Below are positions 16,085 to 24,429 of a DNA stretch of 57,433 nucleotides, piece after piece. The position numbers and the translations under genes are program-made. Numbering within the stretch: position 1 is the first letter of the stretch; each line of letters opens with the position of its first letter. Under the pieces are notes generated by a model, which was given only the letters and a program-made list of their open reading frames with translations, did not search any database and was not told the DNA's origin. The stretch comes from JAAYZQ01 sp034428935 (GTDB lineage Bacteria > Chloroflexota > Anaerolineae > JAAYZQ01). The stretch is from the NCBI GenBank assembly GCA_034428935.1, contig DAOUHB010000142.1:1-57433 (forward strand), read 5' to 3'.

Positions 16085-16113
16085 ATTATACTTGCTATTT
16101 CCGAAAATGTCAA
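16085..16113 (-). promoter_or_regulatory. Consensus promoter of the toxin-antitoxin operon
   Basis: On the minus strand TTGACA (16108-16113), 17 bp, TATAAT (16085-16090): both hexamers are perfect. The leader to the antitoxin ATG is about 45 bases. Confidence 0.9.
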
Positions 16114-16214
16114 TCAGTTTGGGCATGGGCTGATAACGTGCTCGCGATGCCACGGTCGCCCGGCAGAGAGTGTATCTCTTGCGAAGAGCATACACAACCC
16201 CTTCCAATCTTTCC

Positions 16215-16243
16215 TTGACACCACGGGGTTTGCCTGCTACAAT
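16215..16243 (+). promoter_or_regulatory. Promoter of the former lacI-sulfatase-anSME operon
   Basis: TTGACA (16215-16220), 17 bp, TACAAT (16238-16243). It precedes an operator and the truncated LacI gene and is probably the only promoter for the anSME gene at 16642. Confidence 0.8.
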
Positions 16244-16246
16244 TGT

Positions 16247-16258
16247 GCAAACGTTTGC
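16247..16258 (+). promoter_or_regulatory. LacI/GalR-family operator
   Basis: GCAAACGTTTGC is a perfect 12-bp palindrome with the central CpG typical of LacI-family operators. It begins four bases after the -10 and so covers the transcription start. Repression by the LacI-type protein once encoded just downstream is the obvious reading. Confidence 0.75.
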
Positions 16259-16325
16259 GCAGACCGTAATTTCTCTGCGCTCAAACGTGGCATTCAGGCG
16301 GTCCTTGACGTAGCGGGGGAGGTAA

Positions 16326-16535
16326 GTGCCAAAGTCGGTTTCTCTCAAGGACGTTGCCCGAGCGGCGGGTGTGTCCGCTTCCACGGTGTCTCGTGCGCTG
16401 TACTATCATCCGCGCGCAAGATCGAGGCCCGCCCCTGGATCAAGGCCCATCCCTTTGGCACGCTGCTCTTTGACCTGGCGGCCGACCCCCGCCAGGAACG
16501 TCCGCTCCACGATCCGGAGGTGGAAGCCCGCATGA
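16326..16535 (+). pseudogene. Truncated LacI-family regulator (DNA-binding head only)
   Basis: The GTG at 16326 has a GGGGGAGG ribosome-binding site. The first 25 codons give a textbook LacI helix-turn-helix, SVSLKDVARAAGVSASTVSR, that ends at about 16400. After that the frame runs out of homology and into the sulfatase tail in another frame. The hinge and the roughly 270-residue sugar-binding core are missing. The fragment would have no effector domain. It appears to be one side of a deletion junction. Confidence 0.8.
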
Positions 16536-16645
16536 TCCAGCTCCTCATCCGCCTGATGGTGGAGAATGACGCGCCGCCCGAGCAGTTCGAGCGGCTGGGC
16601 CTGCAAGAGGAGTACCGGCGATCTGTGGAAGCAGGTGAAGAGTGA
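16409..16645 (+). pseudogene. C-terminal remnant of a sulfatase
   Basis: In the frame ending at 16645, about 75 residues read as a sulfatase C-terminus: HPFGTLLFDLAADPRQERPL, then a helix with LLIRLMVENDAP and an EQFERLGL segment. The FDLxxDPxE-like core is the usual end of sulfatases that close with a neighbouring anSME gene. The catalytic N-terminal 400 or so residues are gone, and the LacI head fragment lies at the junction. Its TGA still overlaps the GTG of the anSME gene, the kind of coupling expected if the two were once an operon. Confidence 0.6.
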
Positions 16646-17853
16646 CCTCGCATCCTGAAAAGCAGGTGGCTCCCCTCGCTTTTCACGTCATGCTCAAGCC
16701 GCGGGGGCCCATCTGCAACCTGGATTGTGGTTACTGCTACTACCTGGCCAAGGAAAAGCTCTACCCGGGCAGTCAGTTCCGCATGTCAGACGAGGTGCTG
16801 GCCGAGTTCACGCGCCAGTACATCGAGGCCCAGGAGGTGCCCGAGGTCACCTTCGCCTGGCAGGGCGGCGAGCCGGCGTTGATGGGCCTGGACTTTTTCC
16901 AGCGTGCCGTGGCCTTGCAGCAGCAGTACCGCAAGCCGGGCATGCGCATCGACAACGCGTTCCAGACCAACGCTGTGCTCCTCGACGAGGCCTGGTGCCG
17001 CTTTTTCAAGCGGCATCGCTTCCTGGTGGGCGTCAGCCTGGACGGACCCCAGGAGCTGCACGACGACTACCGGGTGGACAAGGGAGGCGGGCCGACCTTT
17101 CAGCGGGTAATGGCCGGGCTGGCCCTCCTGAAAAAGCACGCGGTAGACTATAACGTCCTGGTCTGCGTGCACGCCGCCAACGCCGGGCATCCGCTGCGCG
17201 TCTACCGCTTCTTGCGTGACGAGGTAGGGGCCGAGTTCATGCAGTTCATCCCCATCGTCGAGCGAGAAAGGGGAAGCGGGTCGCAAAAGGCCATCCGGGT
17301 GACCGGGCGCTCGGTGACCGGCAGGCAATACGGCGACTTTTTGATCGCCGTATTCGACGAATGGGTGCGGCACGACGTCGGGCGCGTCTTTGTGCAGAGC
17401 TTTGACGTGGCGCTGGCGGCCTGGCTGGGCCAGCCGCCAAGCCTGTGCGTCTTTCAGGAGACCTGCGGCCAGGCCATGGCCATGGAGCACAACGGCGACC
17501 TGTACGCCTGCGATCACTTTGTCGAGCCGGCACACAGGCTGGGCAACATCCAGGACGTGCCCCTGGTCAACATGGTGCGATCGGCCAGGCAGCAGCGCTT
17601 CGGAGAGGCCAAGCGGGAGGCACTCCCTCCTGTCTGCCAGGCCTGCCCGGTGCGCTTTGCCTGTAACGGGGGCTGTCCGAAGGATCGCACCTTGTCCACG
17701 CCTGGCAAGCAAGGGCGGCTGAACCATTTGTGTGAGGGGTACAAGGCCTTTTTCACCCACATCGACGCGCCCATGCAGTTTATGGCGGCTGCCATCCGGG
17801 CCCGGCGGCCGCCGTCAGACATCATGCGCTTCCTGGCGAAACACGAAAAGTGA
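16642..17853 (+). CDS. Anaerobic sulfatase-maturating enzyme (radical SAM, SPASM)
   Basis: 403 residues. The radical-SAM cluster motif CNLDCGYC (CX3CX2C) lies near residue 25 and is followed by YLAKEKLYP, typical of anSMEs. The C-terminal SPASM part contains CGQAMAMEHNGDLYACDHFV, then CQACPVRFACNGGCPKDR, giving the cysteines for two auxiliary clusters. It oxidises the active-site Cys or Ser of sulfatases to formylglycine in the cytosol. The GTG start overlaps the stop of the sulfatase remnant. The intact CTPSR sulfatase at 1951 could now be its substrate. Confidence 0.9.
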   Translation: MTSHPEKQVAPLAFHVMLKPRGPICNLDCGYCYYLAKEKLYPGSQFRMSDEVLAEFTRQYIEAQEVPEVTFAWQGGEPALMGLDFFQRAVALQQQYRKPGMRIDNAFQTNAVLLDEAWCRFFKRHRFLVGVSLDGPQELHDDYRVDKGGGPTFQRVMAGLALLKKHAVDYNVLVCVHAANAGHPLRVYRFLRDEVGAEFMQFIPIVERERGSGSQKAIRVTGRSVTGRQYGDFLIAVFDEWVRHDVGRVFVQSFDVALAAWLGQPPSLCVFQETCGQAMAMEHNGDLYACDHFVEPAHRLGNIQDVPLVNMVRSARQQRFGEAKREALPPVCQACPVRFACNGGCPKDRTLSTPGKQGRLNHLCEGYKAFFTHIDAPMQFMAAAIRARRPPSDIMRFLAKHEK

Positions 17854-18409
17854 GGACCGCGGACGGCTGCCACGAGAACGACATGGAGTCGCTACAGGTG
17901 GTCGTAGCCAGGGACGGTTCGGCCTACGGCCGTCCGCAGGCCCCTACCCCTACGGGCAGAGCGGATCGCAACCGGCCAGGGACGAACCGCCGGCACACCG
18001 CTCCTTGGCGCTGGCTACCGGCTGGGCACGCCTGGCCCTGACGGCCCGCCACCAGCTCGGCCGGCGGCGCCGCGCCACGGCGGCAGCCTGCCTGCCCCTC
18101 GTCGACCTACGCCGGTCATCCGGCCTCACCAGGTCGCACATCACGGTTGGCGGTGCTATGTGATACATCTCTTTGCCTCCACGGTCCTGTTTCCTGCTGC
18201 TCGTCCAGGCGCCGGCCCGGAGCAGCATCCAATGGTCGCTCGTAGTTTAGCAGGCCCGCGTGACGGGAAGGTTGTGGCAGGCGTTTAGAAAAGCGTTACG
18301 TACGACAACAACGGCAGGTGGGTGACACCAGGGCACACACCGGCAAGGCAGTGCGTGCAACTTGCATCCTGACCCGCTCCCTGTATAATCAGGGCAGGAG
18401 AGCAGTTCT
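17854..18409. other. Intergenic region, anSME to SARP regulator
   Basis: About 556 GC-rich bases with no gene I can support on either strand. It includes imperfect short inverted repeats near 17910-17935 and the weak promoter at 18362-18389. Together with the remnants to its left it looks like decayed sequence. Confidence 0.5.
18362..18389 (+). promoter_or_regulatory. Possible promoter for the SARP regulator gene
   Basis: TTGCAT (18362-18367), 16 bp, TATAAT (18384-18389). The -10 is perfect, the -35 is weak. The start codon lies 20 bases downstream. Confidence 0.5.
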
Positions 18410-21400
18410 ATGCCCAGGCTCGCGTTGTTCCTTCTTGGCCCGCCTCGCCTGGAACGCGACGGCGTGCCGCTCCGGTTCGATACGCGCAAGATCCTGGCCC
18501 TCGTCGCTTACCTGGCCGTTTCGCGGCTGAGGAACGAGGGCGCCGGCTCCACGCGTGAGACCCTCGTCGCCCTGCTGTGGCCCGAGATGGAGCCCTCCCG
18601 GGCGAGGGCCATCCTGCGCCGCAACCTCTCTTTGCTGCGGAGCGCCCTGGAAGGGGAAGGGCTGGCGGTGGACGGCCAGATGGTGGGCATCGACCCGCAG
18701 GCCGATCTCTGGCTGGACGTGGCCGAGTTTCAGCGCCTGGTGCGCGCCTGGGAAGGCCACGCCCATCCCCGAGAGGAGGTGTGTCCCCGCTGCCTGGAGG
18801 ACCTGGAAGCGGCTGCTGCTCTCTATCGCGGCGATTTCATGGCGGGCTATGGCCTGCGCGACAGCGCCGCGTACGACGATTGGCAGTTCTTCCAGGCCGA
18901 GGAGCTGCGCCGGGACCTGGCCTCGGCGCTGGAGCGCCTGGCCCGGGGGCACAGCGCCCGGGGAATCCAGGACGCTGCCCTGCTCCACGCCCGCCGCTGG
19001 TTGTCGCTGGACCCACTGCACGAGCCGGCCCACCGGCTCCTCATGGAGCTGTATGCCCGGGATGGTCAGCGCTCGGCCGCCCTGCGCCAGTACCAGGAAT
19101 GCGCGCGCATCCTCGAGGTCGAGCTGGGCCTGGGGCCCTCGCCCGAGACGACGGCCCTGTACGAGGAGATCCGCACCAGGCCTGCCGCAGAGCCCGGCCC
19201 ACCTCCGGCCCTGGTGCCGGAAACGAGGGCCGCGCGGCCGGCCCGCCACAACCTGCCCGCGCAGCCCACCCCCTTTGTCGGGCGGCGCGGGGAGATGGCC
19301 GAGATCCACGACCTGCTGAACGACCCCGGGTGCCGGCTGCTCACCCTGCTGGGCCCCGGCGGCATCGGCAAGACACGGCTGGCGCTGCAGGTCGCGGCGG
19401 AACTGGCCGAGGCGTCGCCCCCCGGCTACCGGCACGGGGTCTTTTTCGTCTCCCTGGCGCCCTTTGAAACGGCCGATGCGGTCGTGTCGGCGGTGGCAGA
19501 GGCGCTGGGCTATTCGTTCCACACCGATGCGGAGGGCCGCATCCGGGCGGCGCCGCGGGCGCAGTTGCTTGACTATGTGCGACAGCGGCAGCTCTTGTTG
19601 GTCCTGGACAACTTTGAGCACCTGCTGGCGGACGGGAGCGACTCCCTGGGTTTTCTGACCGGACTCCTCGCGGCGGCGCCCGGCGTCAAGCTCCTGGTGA
19701 CGTCCCGGGCCAGCCTCAAGGTTCAGGGCGAGCACGTCTATCCCCTCGCCGGGCTGCGCGTGCCGCCCGAGCTGCCCGCCAGGGCCGCCGTAGCGGACGC
19801 CGAGGAACCCCTCCATGGCTACAGCGCGGTGGAGCTTTTTCTGCAGGGAGCGCGGCAGGTGCGGCCCGGCTTCGAGATGGGCGACGTGGACCTGCCCCAT
19901 GTGGCCCACATCTGCCGGCTGGTCGAGGGCATGCCCCTGGGCCTGCTCCTCGCCGCGGCCTGGATCGAGGTGCTAACACCGGCCGAGATCGCTGCCGAGA
20001 TCCAGCGCAGCCTCGACTTCCTGGAGACTGGCCTGCGGGACGTGCCCGAGCGGCAGCGCAGCATCCGGGCCGTTTTTGATCACTCGTGGCGGCTGCTCGA
20101 CGAGCGGGAGCGGGAGGTGTTCGCTGCTCTTTCGGTGTTCCGCCGGGGATTCACGCGCGAGGCGGCGTGGGAGGTGTGCGGCGCCGAGCTGCGCGACCTG
20201 ATGTCGCTCGTAACCAAGTCGCTGGTCATCGCGCCCATTCCCGGCCGATACGAGCTCCACGAGCTGTTGCGCCAGTACGCCGCCGAGCGACTGGACCAGG
20301 TTGCCGAGCGGGGGCAGGCCGTGCGCGACATCCACAGCGCCTACTACTGCGCGGAGCTGGAGCGGTGGGCCGCCAAGCTGAGGGGTGAGGGCCAGCAGCA
20401 GGCGATGCGTGAGCTGGACCTGGAGATGGAGAACGGGCGGGCGGCCTGGCATTGGGCGGTGACGCGGAGACACGTGGCCCACCTGGCGCGGGCCGTGGAC
20501 GGCATCTGGCTGTACCACACCTGGCGGCTGCGCCACGAAGAAGGGGAGGCGGCCATCGGCCCGGCCGCCACGAGCCTGGAGGGGATGGATTCTGCCGAGG
20601 CGCGGCGGCTGCGGGCCAGGCTCCTGATCCTGTGGAGCCACTTTCACGTGGAGATGGGCCGCAAGCGGCCGGCGCTGCGCGCCGCCCGCCAGGGCACGAG
20701 GCTGTTGCGCGACCTGGAAGAGGAGGGGCACGACGTGCGTAACGAGCTGGCCCTGGCCGTCATCCACCGCGCCCGCCTGGAGCGCTACTTTGACCCCGAC
20801 CCTCTGCGGGCGAAAAAGAGCTACGAAGAGGCCGTTGCCCGGTACGAAGAGGTGGGCGATCGTTGGGGACTGGCTCGCGCCCTGGCCTACCTGGGCTGGA
20901 TCGCAGAGCACCTGGGCCAGTATGACAAAGCCCGGCGCCTTTGCGAGAGGAGCCGGGCCATCCGCCAGCAACTGGGTGACCGGAGGGGCATGGCGGACGC
21001 CATGGTGAGCCTGGGTGTCATCTGCTGGGTGCAGGGCCACCTGGACGAGGCCGAGGGTCTCTTGCGGGAGAGCCTGGGCATTTTCCGCGAGCTGGACGAC
21101 TGGAGCCGGGTGGCCCATGCCATCAAGAGCCTGGGCGAGGTCCTGGTTCGCCGTGGCCAATTCGAGGACGGCCTGGCCATGCTGGAGAGCAGCTCTGCCA
21201 TCTATGACGACCTGGGGCAGAGCTACGGGGTGGCGATCCTGATCCTGTTCCTGGCCGAGGCAAGGGCACACCTGGGACGCTACGACGAGGCGCGGGAGGA
21301 CGCGCTGCGGGGAGCGACCATCACCCACGAGAACAAGCACCGCTGGGGCGAGGGCTTTGCCCTGCTAACGAACGGCATGGTGGCGCTGGTGCGGGGCAAT

Positions 21401-21841
21401 GGCCCCGATGCCCTCGCCACCTTGCAGGGGGCTGCCGACATTTTCTCCGAGATCAAGCACCCCGAAAACCGGGCCTGGGTCCTGGGGCCCCTGGGCCTGG
21501 CGGCGCTGCGGGCAAGCAACCCGGCCCTGGCGCAGCAGTCGGTGCTCCAGGCCTTGCAGACCGGCGTTGGCCTGGGCGCCTTCATGGCCGTCATGTACGC
21601 GTTGCCTGCTGCCGCGCTTCTCCTGGCCGAGGAGGGGGCGGTTGAGCGGGCCGTAGAGGTCTATGCCTGCGCCTCTCGCTACGGCTTTGTGGCCAACTCC
21701 CGCTGGTTCCACGACGTGGTAGAGCGATCCCTTGCCGCCCACGTTGCCCGGCTGCCTGCCGAAACCGCCGCCGCTGCCCGGGCGCGAGGTCAATCCCGGG
21801 ACTGGAAGGACATGGCCGCTTCCCTGCTCCCCGACTTCTGA
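18410..21841 (+). CDS. SARP/AfsR-type regulator with BTAD, NB-ARC ATPase and TPR domains
   Basis: 1143 residues. An N-terminal winged-helix DNA-binding domain spans about 1-95, then the all-helical BTAD domain to about 245 (VAEFQRLVRAWE, LHEPAHRLLMELYARDGQ). Next is an STAND/NB-ARC ATPase with P-loop GPGGIGKT near residue 315 and Walker B LLVLDNFEHLL near 395. TPR-like helices fill about 700-1120. Such proteins are ATP-gated transcription activators, often of secondary-metabolite or transport genes. The ABC efflux operon starts 230 bases downstream in the same direction and is a plausible target. The start follows TATAAT closely, with AGGAGAG as ribosome-binding site. Confidence 0.9.
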   Translation: MPRLALFLLGPPRLERDGVPLRFDTRKILALVAYLAVSRLRNEGAGSTRETLVALLWPEMEPSRARAILRRNLSLLRSALEGEGLAVDGQMVGIDPQADLWLDVAEFQRLVRAWEGHAHPREEVCPRCLEDLEAAAALYRGDFMAGYGLRDSAAYDDWQFFQAEELRRDLASALERLARGHSARGIQDAALLHARRWLSLDPLHEPAHRLLMELYARDGQRSAALRQYQECARILEVELGLGPSPETTALYEEIRTRPAAEPGPPPALVPETRAARPARHNLPAQPTPFVGRRGEMAEIHDLLNDPGCRLLTLLGPGGIGKTRLALQVAAELAEASPPGYRHGVFFVSLAPFETADAVVSAVAEALGYSFHTDAEGRIRAAPRAQLLDYVRQRQLLLVLDNFEHLLADGSDSLGFLTGLLAAAPGVKLLVTSRASLKVQGEHVYPLAGLRVPPELPARAAVADAEEPLHGYSAVELFLQGARQVRPGFEMGDVDLPHVAHICRLVEGMPLGLLLAAAWIEVLTPAEIAAEIQRSLDFLETGLRDVPERQRSIRAVFDHSWRLLDEREREVFAALSVFRRGFTREAAWEVCGAELRDLMSLVTKSLVIAPIPGRYELHELLRQYAAERLDQVAERGQAVRDIHSAYYCAELERWAAKLRGEGQQQAMRELDLEMENGRAAWHWAVTRRHVAHLARAVDGIWLYHTWRLRHEEGEAAIGPAATSLEGMDSAEARRLRARLLILWSHFHVEMGRKRPALRAARQGTRLLRDLEEEGHDVRNELALAVIHRARLERYFDPDPLRAKKSYEEAVARYEEVGDRWGLARALAYLGWIAEHLGQYDKARRLCERSRAIRQQLGDRRGMADAMVSLGVICWVQGHLDEAEGLLRESLGIFRELDDWSRVAHAIKSLGEVLVRRGQFEDGLAMLESSSAIYDDLGQSYGVAILILFLAEARAHLGRYDEAREDALRGATITHENKHRWGEGFALLTNGMVALVRGNGPDALATLQGAADIFSEIKHPENRAWVLGPLGLAALRASNPALAQQSVLQALQTGVGLGAFMAVMYALPAAALLLAEEGAVERAVEVYACASRYGFVANSRWFHDVVERSLAAHVARLPAETAAAARARGQSRDWKDMAASLLPDF

Positions 21842-21995
21842 TCCCTGTCCGCTGATCCCTGGCTTGCCCCGTCGGCCCGGTGTGTATCGAAAAGCTCCTT
21901 GTACCCCTCCTATTACGGGCGGGCCGTATCACCTTGTGTAGCGTGCCGGTCACCTCTTGCGTGATTTTGCCCGTTGAAAAAACCAAGAGCGGGTC

Positions 21996-22024
21996 TTGAC
22001 AGGTCTGCCGGGGTGTGCTATAAT
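21996..22024 (+). promoter_or_regulatory. Perfect consensus sigma70 promoter of the ABC efflux operon
   Basis: TTGACA (21996-22001), 17 bp, TATAAT (22019-22024). The leader to the permease ATG is about 40 bases. I did not find clear heptameric direct repeats of the kind SARP proteins bind. Confidence 0.9.
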
Positions 22025-22071
22025 CCGCTCCTATACCCAAGATAGTTATGCTTGGGCTGGAGTGAAGCCTG

Positions 22072-24399
22072 ATGGGCCTGCTAATCGCCGAGATCCTGAG
22101 CCATCTGTTCCGCCACCGGGCTCGCACACTGCTGACCCTCTCCGGGTTGTCGGTGGGCATCCTGGCGCTCACCTTGCTGGGCAGCCTGGGCGAGGCCGTC
22201 AACGTCTCCCTCGATCAGCAAGAGGCGGCCGCCCTGAGCATGTTCGAGGTCCGGCCCTCGACCTGGGAACGGCATTTGACCCCCGCTGTTCGCCGGGCCA
22301 TCCGTCACGTGCCCGGGGTGGCGGGCACACTGACCTCGCTGTGGGCCGACCTGATCCCGCCCGAAGAAAAGCAAGAGACAGGGTTTGCCTTTACGGTAGA
22401 GGCCCTGATGGCTGTCGACAGCGATATCCCCGGCCTGGAGCGCAGCCTGGCGCCCCACGATGCCTCCCTGCACCGCGGGCGCTGGCCGGCCCGTGGTGCA
22501 ACGAACGAGGTCCTCCTCGATTTTGATCTGGCATCGGTTCGCGGCTGGGACGTGGGCGACACCGTAGGGATTCGAGGCCGGCCCTTTGTCGTGACCGGCA
22601 TCCTGGAGCGGCCACGGCTGGGCAGTAACGCGCGCTATGCCTACGTCGATTACGAGGCGCTGCGCAACCTGCTGCACCTGCCGGCGGACAATCTACAAAC
22701 CCTGTACGTCATCCCCGAACCCGGCCAGGACGCTGCCGCGCTGGCAGCGCGGATCGAGGACGCGGTGCCCGGCATCCATGTCCAGACACCCGAGCAGCGG
22801 ATGAACGAGACGCGCCGGGACCAGGGCCTGCTCGCGGCCATTGTCGCGGCGAGCGGCGGGCTGGCCCTGCTGACCGGCACCTTGATCGTGGTCAACACCA
22901 TGCTCATGAGCGTCCGCGAGCGCCGGCACGAGATCGGCCTGAAAAAGGCGCTGGGCGCCGGCGCCGGCGACATTGTCCGGGAGTTTCTGCTGGAAGCGAG
23001 CACGCTGGGCTTGCTGGGCGGCGGGCTCGGAGTGCTGCTGGCCTGGTGCCTGATCCTGGGCGTTAACCAGTTTACCCACGAGGCCTGGGGATTGAAGCTG
23101 CTGACCTTGACGCCACGCCTGGGTCTCGGAAGCGTGGCCTTTACCACCTTGCTGGGCGCGCTGTCGGGCGTCTATCCCGCCTGGCGGGCAGCGCTCGAGG
23201 ACCCGGTGCGGGCGCTGCACGATGCGCCGGGCGTACCTTATGCCGAGACGGGGCTGAAACGGCTGATCTACCTGGCCGGCCGCCGGGCGCGCTGGCTGCT
23301 GACGGGCGGCGGCATCAGCGCGGGCATTCTCATCCTGACCCTGGCTTTGAGCCTGGCCGAGGTGCTGAACGGGTATACCAACGCCGCTGTTGTCGCCACA
23401 CAGGATCGGGTGTGGTTGTACCCTGCACGACAGTCGGTGGTGAACCACGCCACAGCCGTCCGGCACCTGGAGCGGATGGAGGGCGTACGCGGGGTGGTGA
23501 TCACGGCCTCCGGCGGCCGCCTCTTTGACGATAGGGAGAGCTTGCCCGGCCTATTCGGCACGCCGTCCTACCTCCAGGGACTGGACGCACCCGAGCCCGA
23601 GTTTGGCTTCAGCGTGCCGTACGAGGCCAGGATCGAGCGGGGACGGTTCCTGGCCCCTGATAGCCTGCACGAGGTGGTCCTCGGCCCGGACCTGGCCGAG
23701 GGCCTGGGGCTGGACGTCGGCGACGTGTTGACTGTGCGGGACCGGGACCTGCTCGTGGTCGGCATCTGGGCCGAGTCCCACACACAGCTCCCCACGGACT
23801 ACGAGGCGCATGCTTTCGTCACCATGGCCGCGCTGCGGGCGCTGGAGCCCGAGCTTGGCCCCTATTTGGAGCTGACGGCCCTGGTCGCCCCCGGCGCCAA
23901 AGCACAGGAGGTTGCCGCACGCATCGAGGAGGCCATGCCCGAATGGCAAACTGAAACGGCCGAGGTGGCTGCCCGGGACCTTCGGCAGGCGACGCTTCTC
24001 TTTTCCCTGATCCTTGTGTTGTACGTCAGCCTGGGGTTGTTGGTGGGCGGGCTGTCGGTGATGAATACCATGGTCATGGCCGTCATGGAGCGCAGCCGCG
24101 AGATCGGGCTGAAGAAGGCGGTGGGTGCCAGTGACCGAGACGTGCTGGCAGAGATCGTGGAGGAGGCGGGCTGGTTCGGACTGATGGGCGGTGCACTGGG
24201 CCTGGTCGCCGCCTGGCTGGTGGCCATGGGGGTCAACGCGTTCACGCGGCATGCCATGGACGTGAGGCTGCTGCTTGTGACGCCCCGGCTGGCCATCGCC
24301 GTCCTGGTTTTTACCGCGTTCCTGGGGATGATCGCCGGCCTGTACCCTGCCTGGCGCGCCTCGCGCCTCGACCCCATCCAGGCCCTGCGCAGCGAGTAG
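22072..24399 (+). CDS. ABC transporter permease, duplicated MacB/FtsX architecture
   Basis: 775 residues made of two similar halves. Each begins with a membrane helix (TLSGLSVGILALTLLGSL near residue 25; GGISAGILILTLALSL near 410). A large extracytoplasmic MacB_PCD-like domain follows, then three FtsX helices with the conserved ERRHEIGLKKALGA and ERSREIGLKKAVGA coupling segments near residues 282 and 683. The fusion supplies both permease halves in one chain, about eight helices in all. It should export or pull a substrate from the outer face using the MFP and ATPase encoded next. GGAGTGA precedes the ATG. Confidence 0.9.
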   Translation: MGLLIAEILSHLFRHRARTLLTLSGLSVGILALTLLGSLGEAVNVSLDQQEAAALSMFEVRPSTWERHLTPAVRRAIRHVPGVAGTLTSLWADLIPPEEKQETGFAFTVEALMAVDSDIPGLERSLAPHDASLHRGRWPARGATNEVLLDFDLASVRGWDVGDTVGIRGRPFVVTGILERPRLGSNARYAYVDYEALRNLLHLPADNLQTLYVIPEPGQDAAALAARIEDAVPGIHVQTPEQRMNETRRDQGLLAAIVAASGGLALLTGTLIVVNTMLMSVRERRHEIGLKKALGAGAGDIVREFLLEASTLGLLGGGLGVLLAWCLILGVNQFTHEAWGLKLLTLTPRLGLGSVAFTTLLGALSGVYPAWRAALEDPVRALHDAPGVPYAETGLKRLIYLAGRRARWLLTGGGISAGILILTLALSLAEVLNGYTNAAVVATQDRVWLYPARQSVVNHATAVRHLERMEGVRGVVITASGGRLFDDRESLPGLFGTPSYLQGLDAPEPEFGFSVPYEARIERGRFLAPDSLHEVVLGPDLAEGLGLDVGDVLTVRDRDLLVVGIWAESHTQLPTDYEAHAFVTMAALRALEPELGPYLELTALVAPGAKAQEVAARIEEAMPEWQTETAEVAARDLRQATLLFSLILVLYVSLGLLVGGLSVMNTMVMAVMERSREIGLKKAVGASDRDVLAEIVEEAGWFGLMGGALGLVAAWLVAMGVNAFTRHAMDVRLLLVTPRLAIAVLVFTAFLGMIAGLYPAWRASRLDPIQALRSE

Positions 24400-24429
24400 A
24401 GCCCACCGAGCTGTGGGTGAGGAGGCCAA

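Noticed and set aside
17950..18228. Small minus-strand gene between anSME and the SARP regulator
   Set aside because: No ribosome-binding site, no recognisable domain, and Arg-rich composition typical of chance frames in GC-rich DNA.
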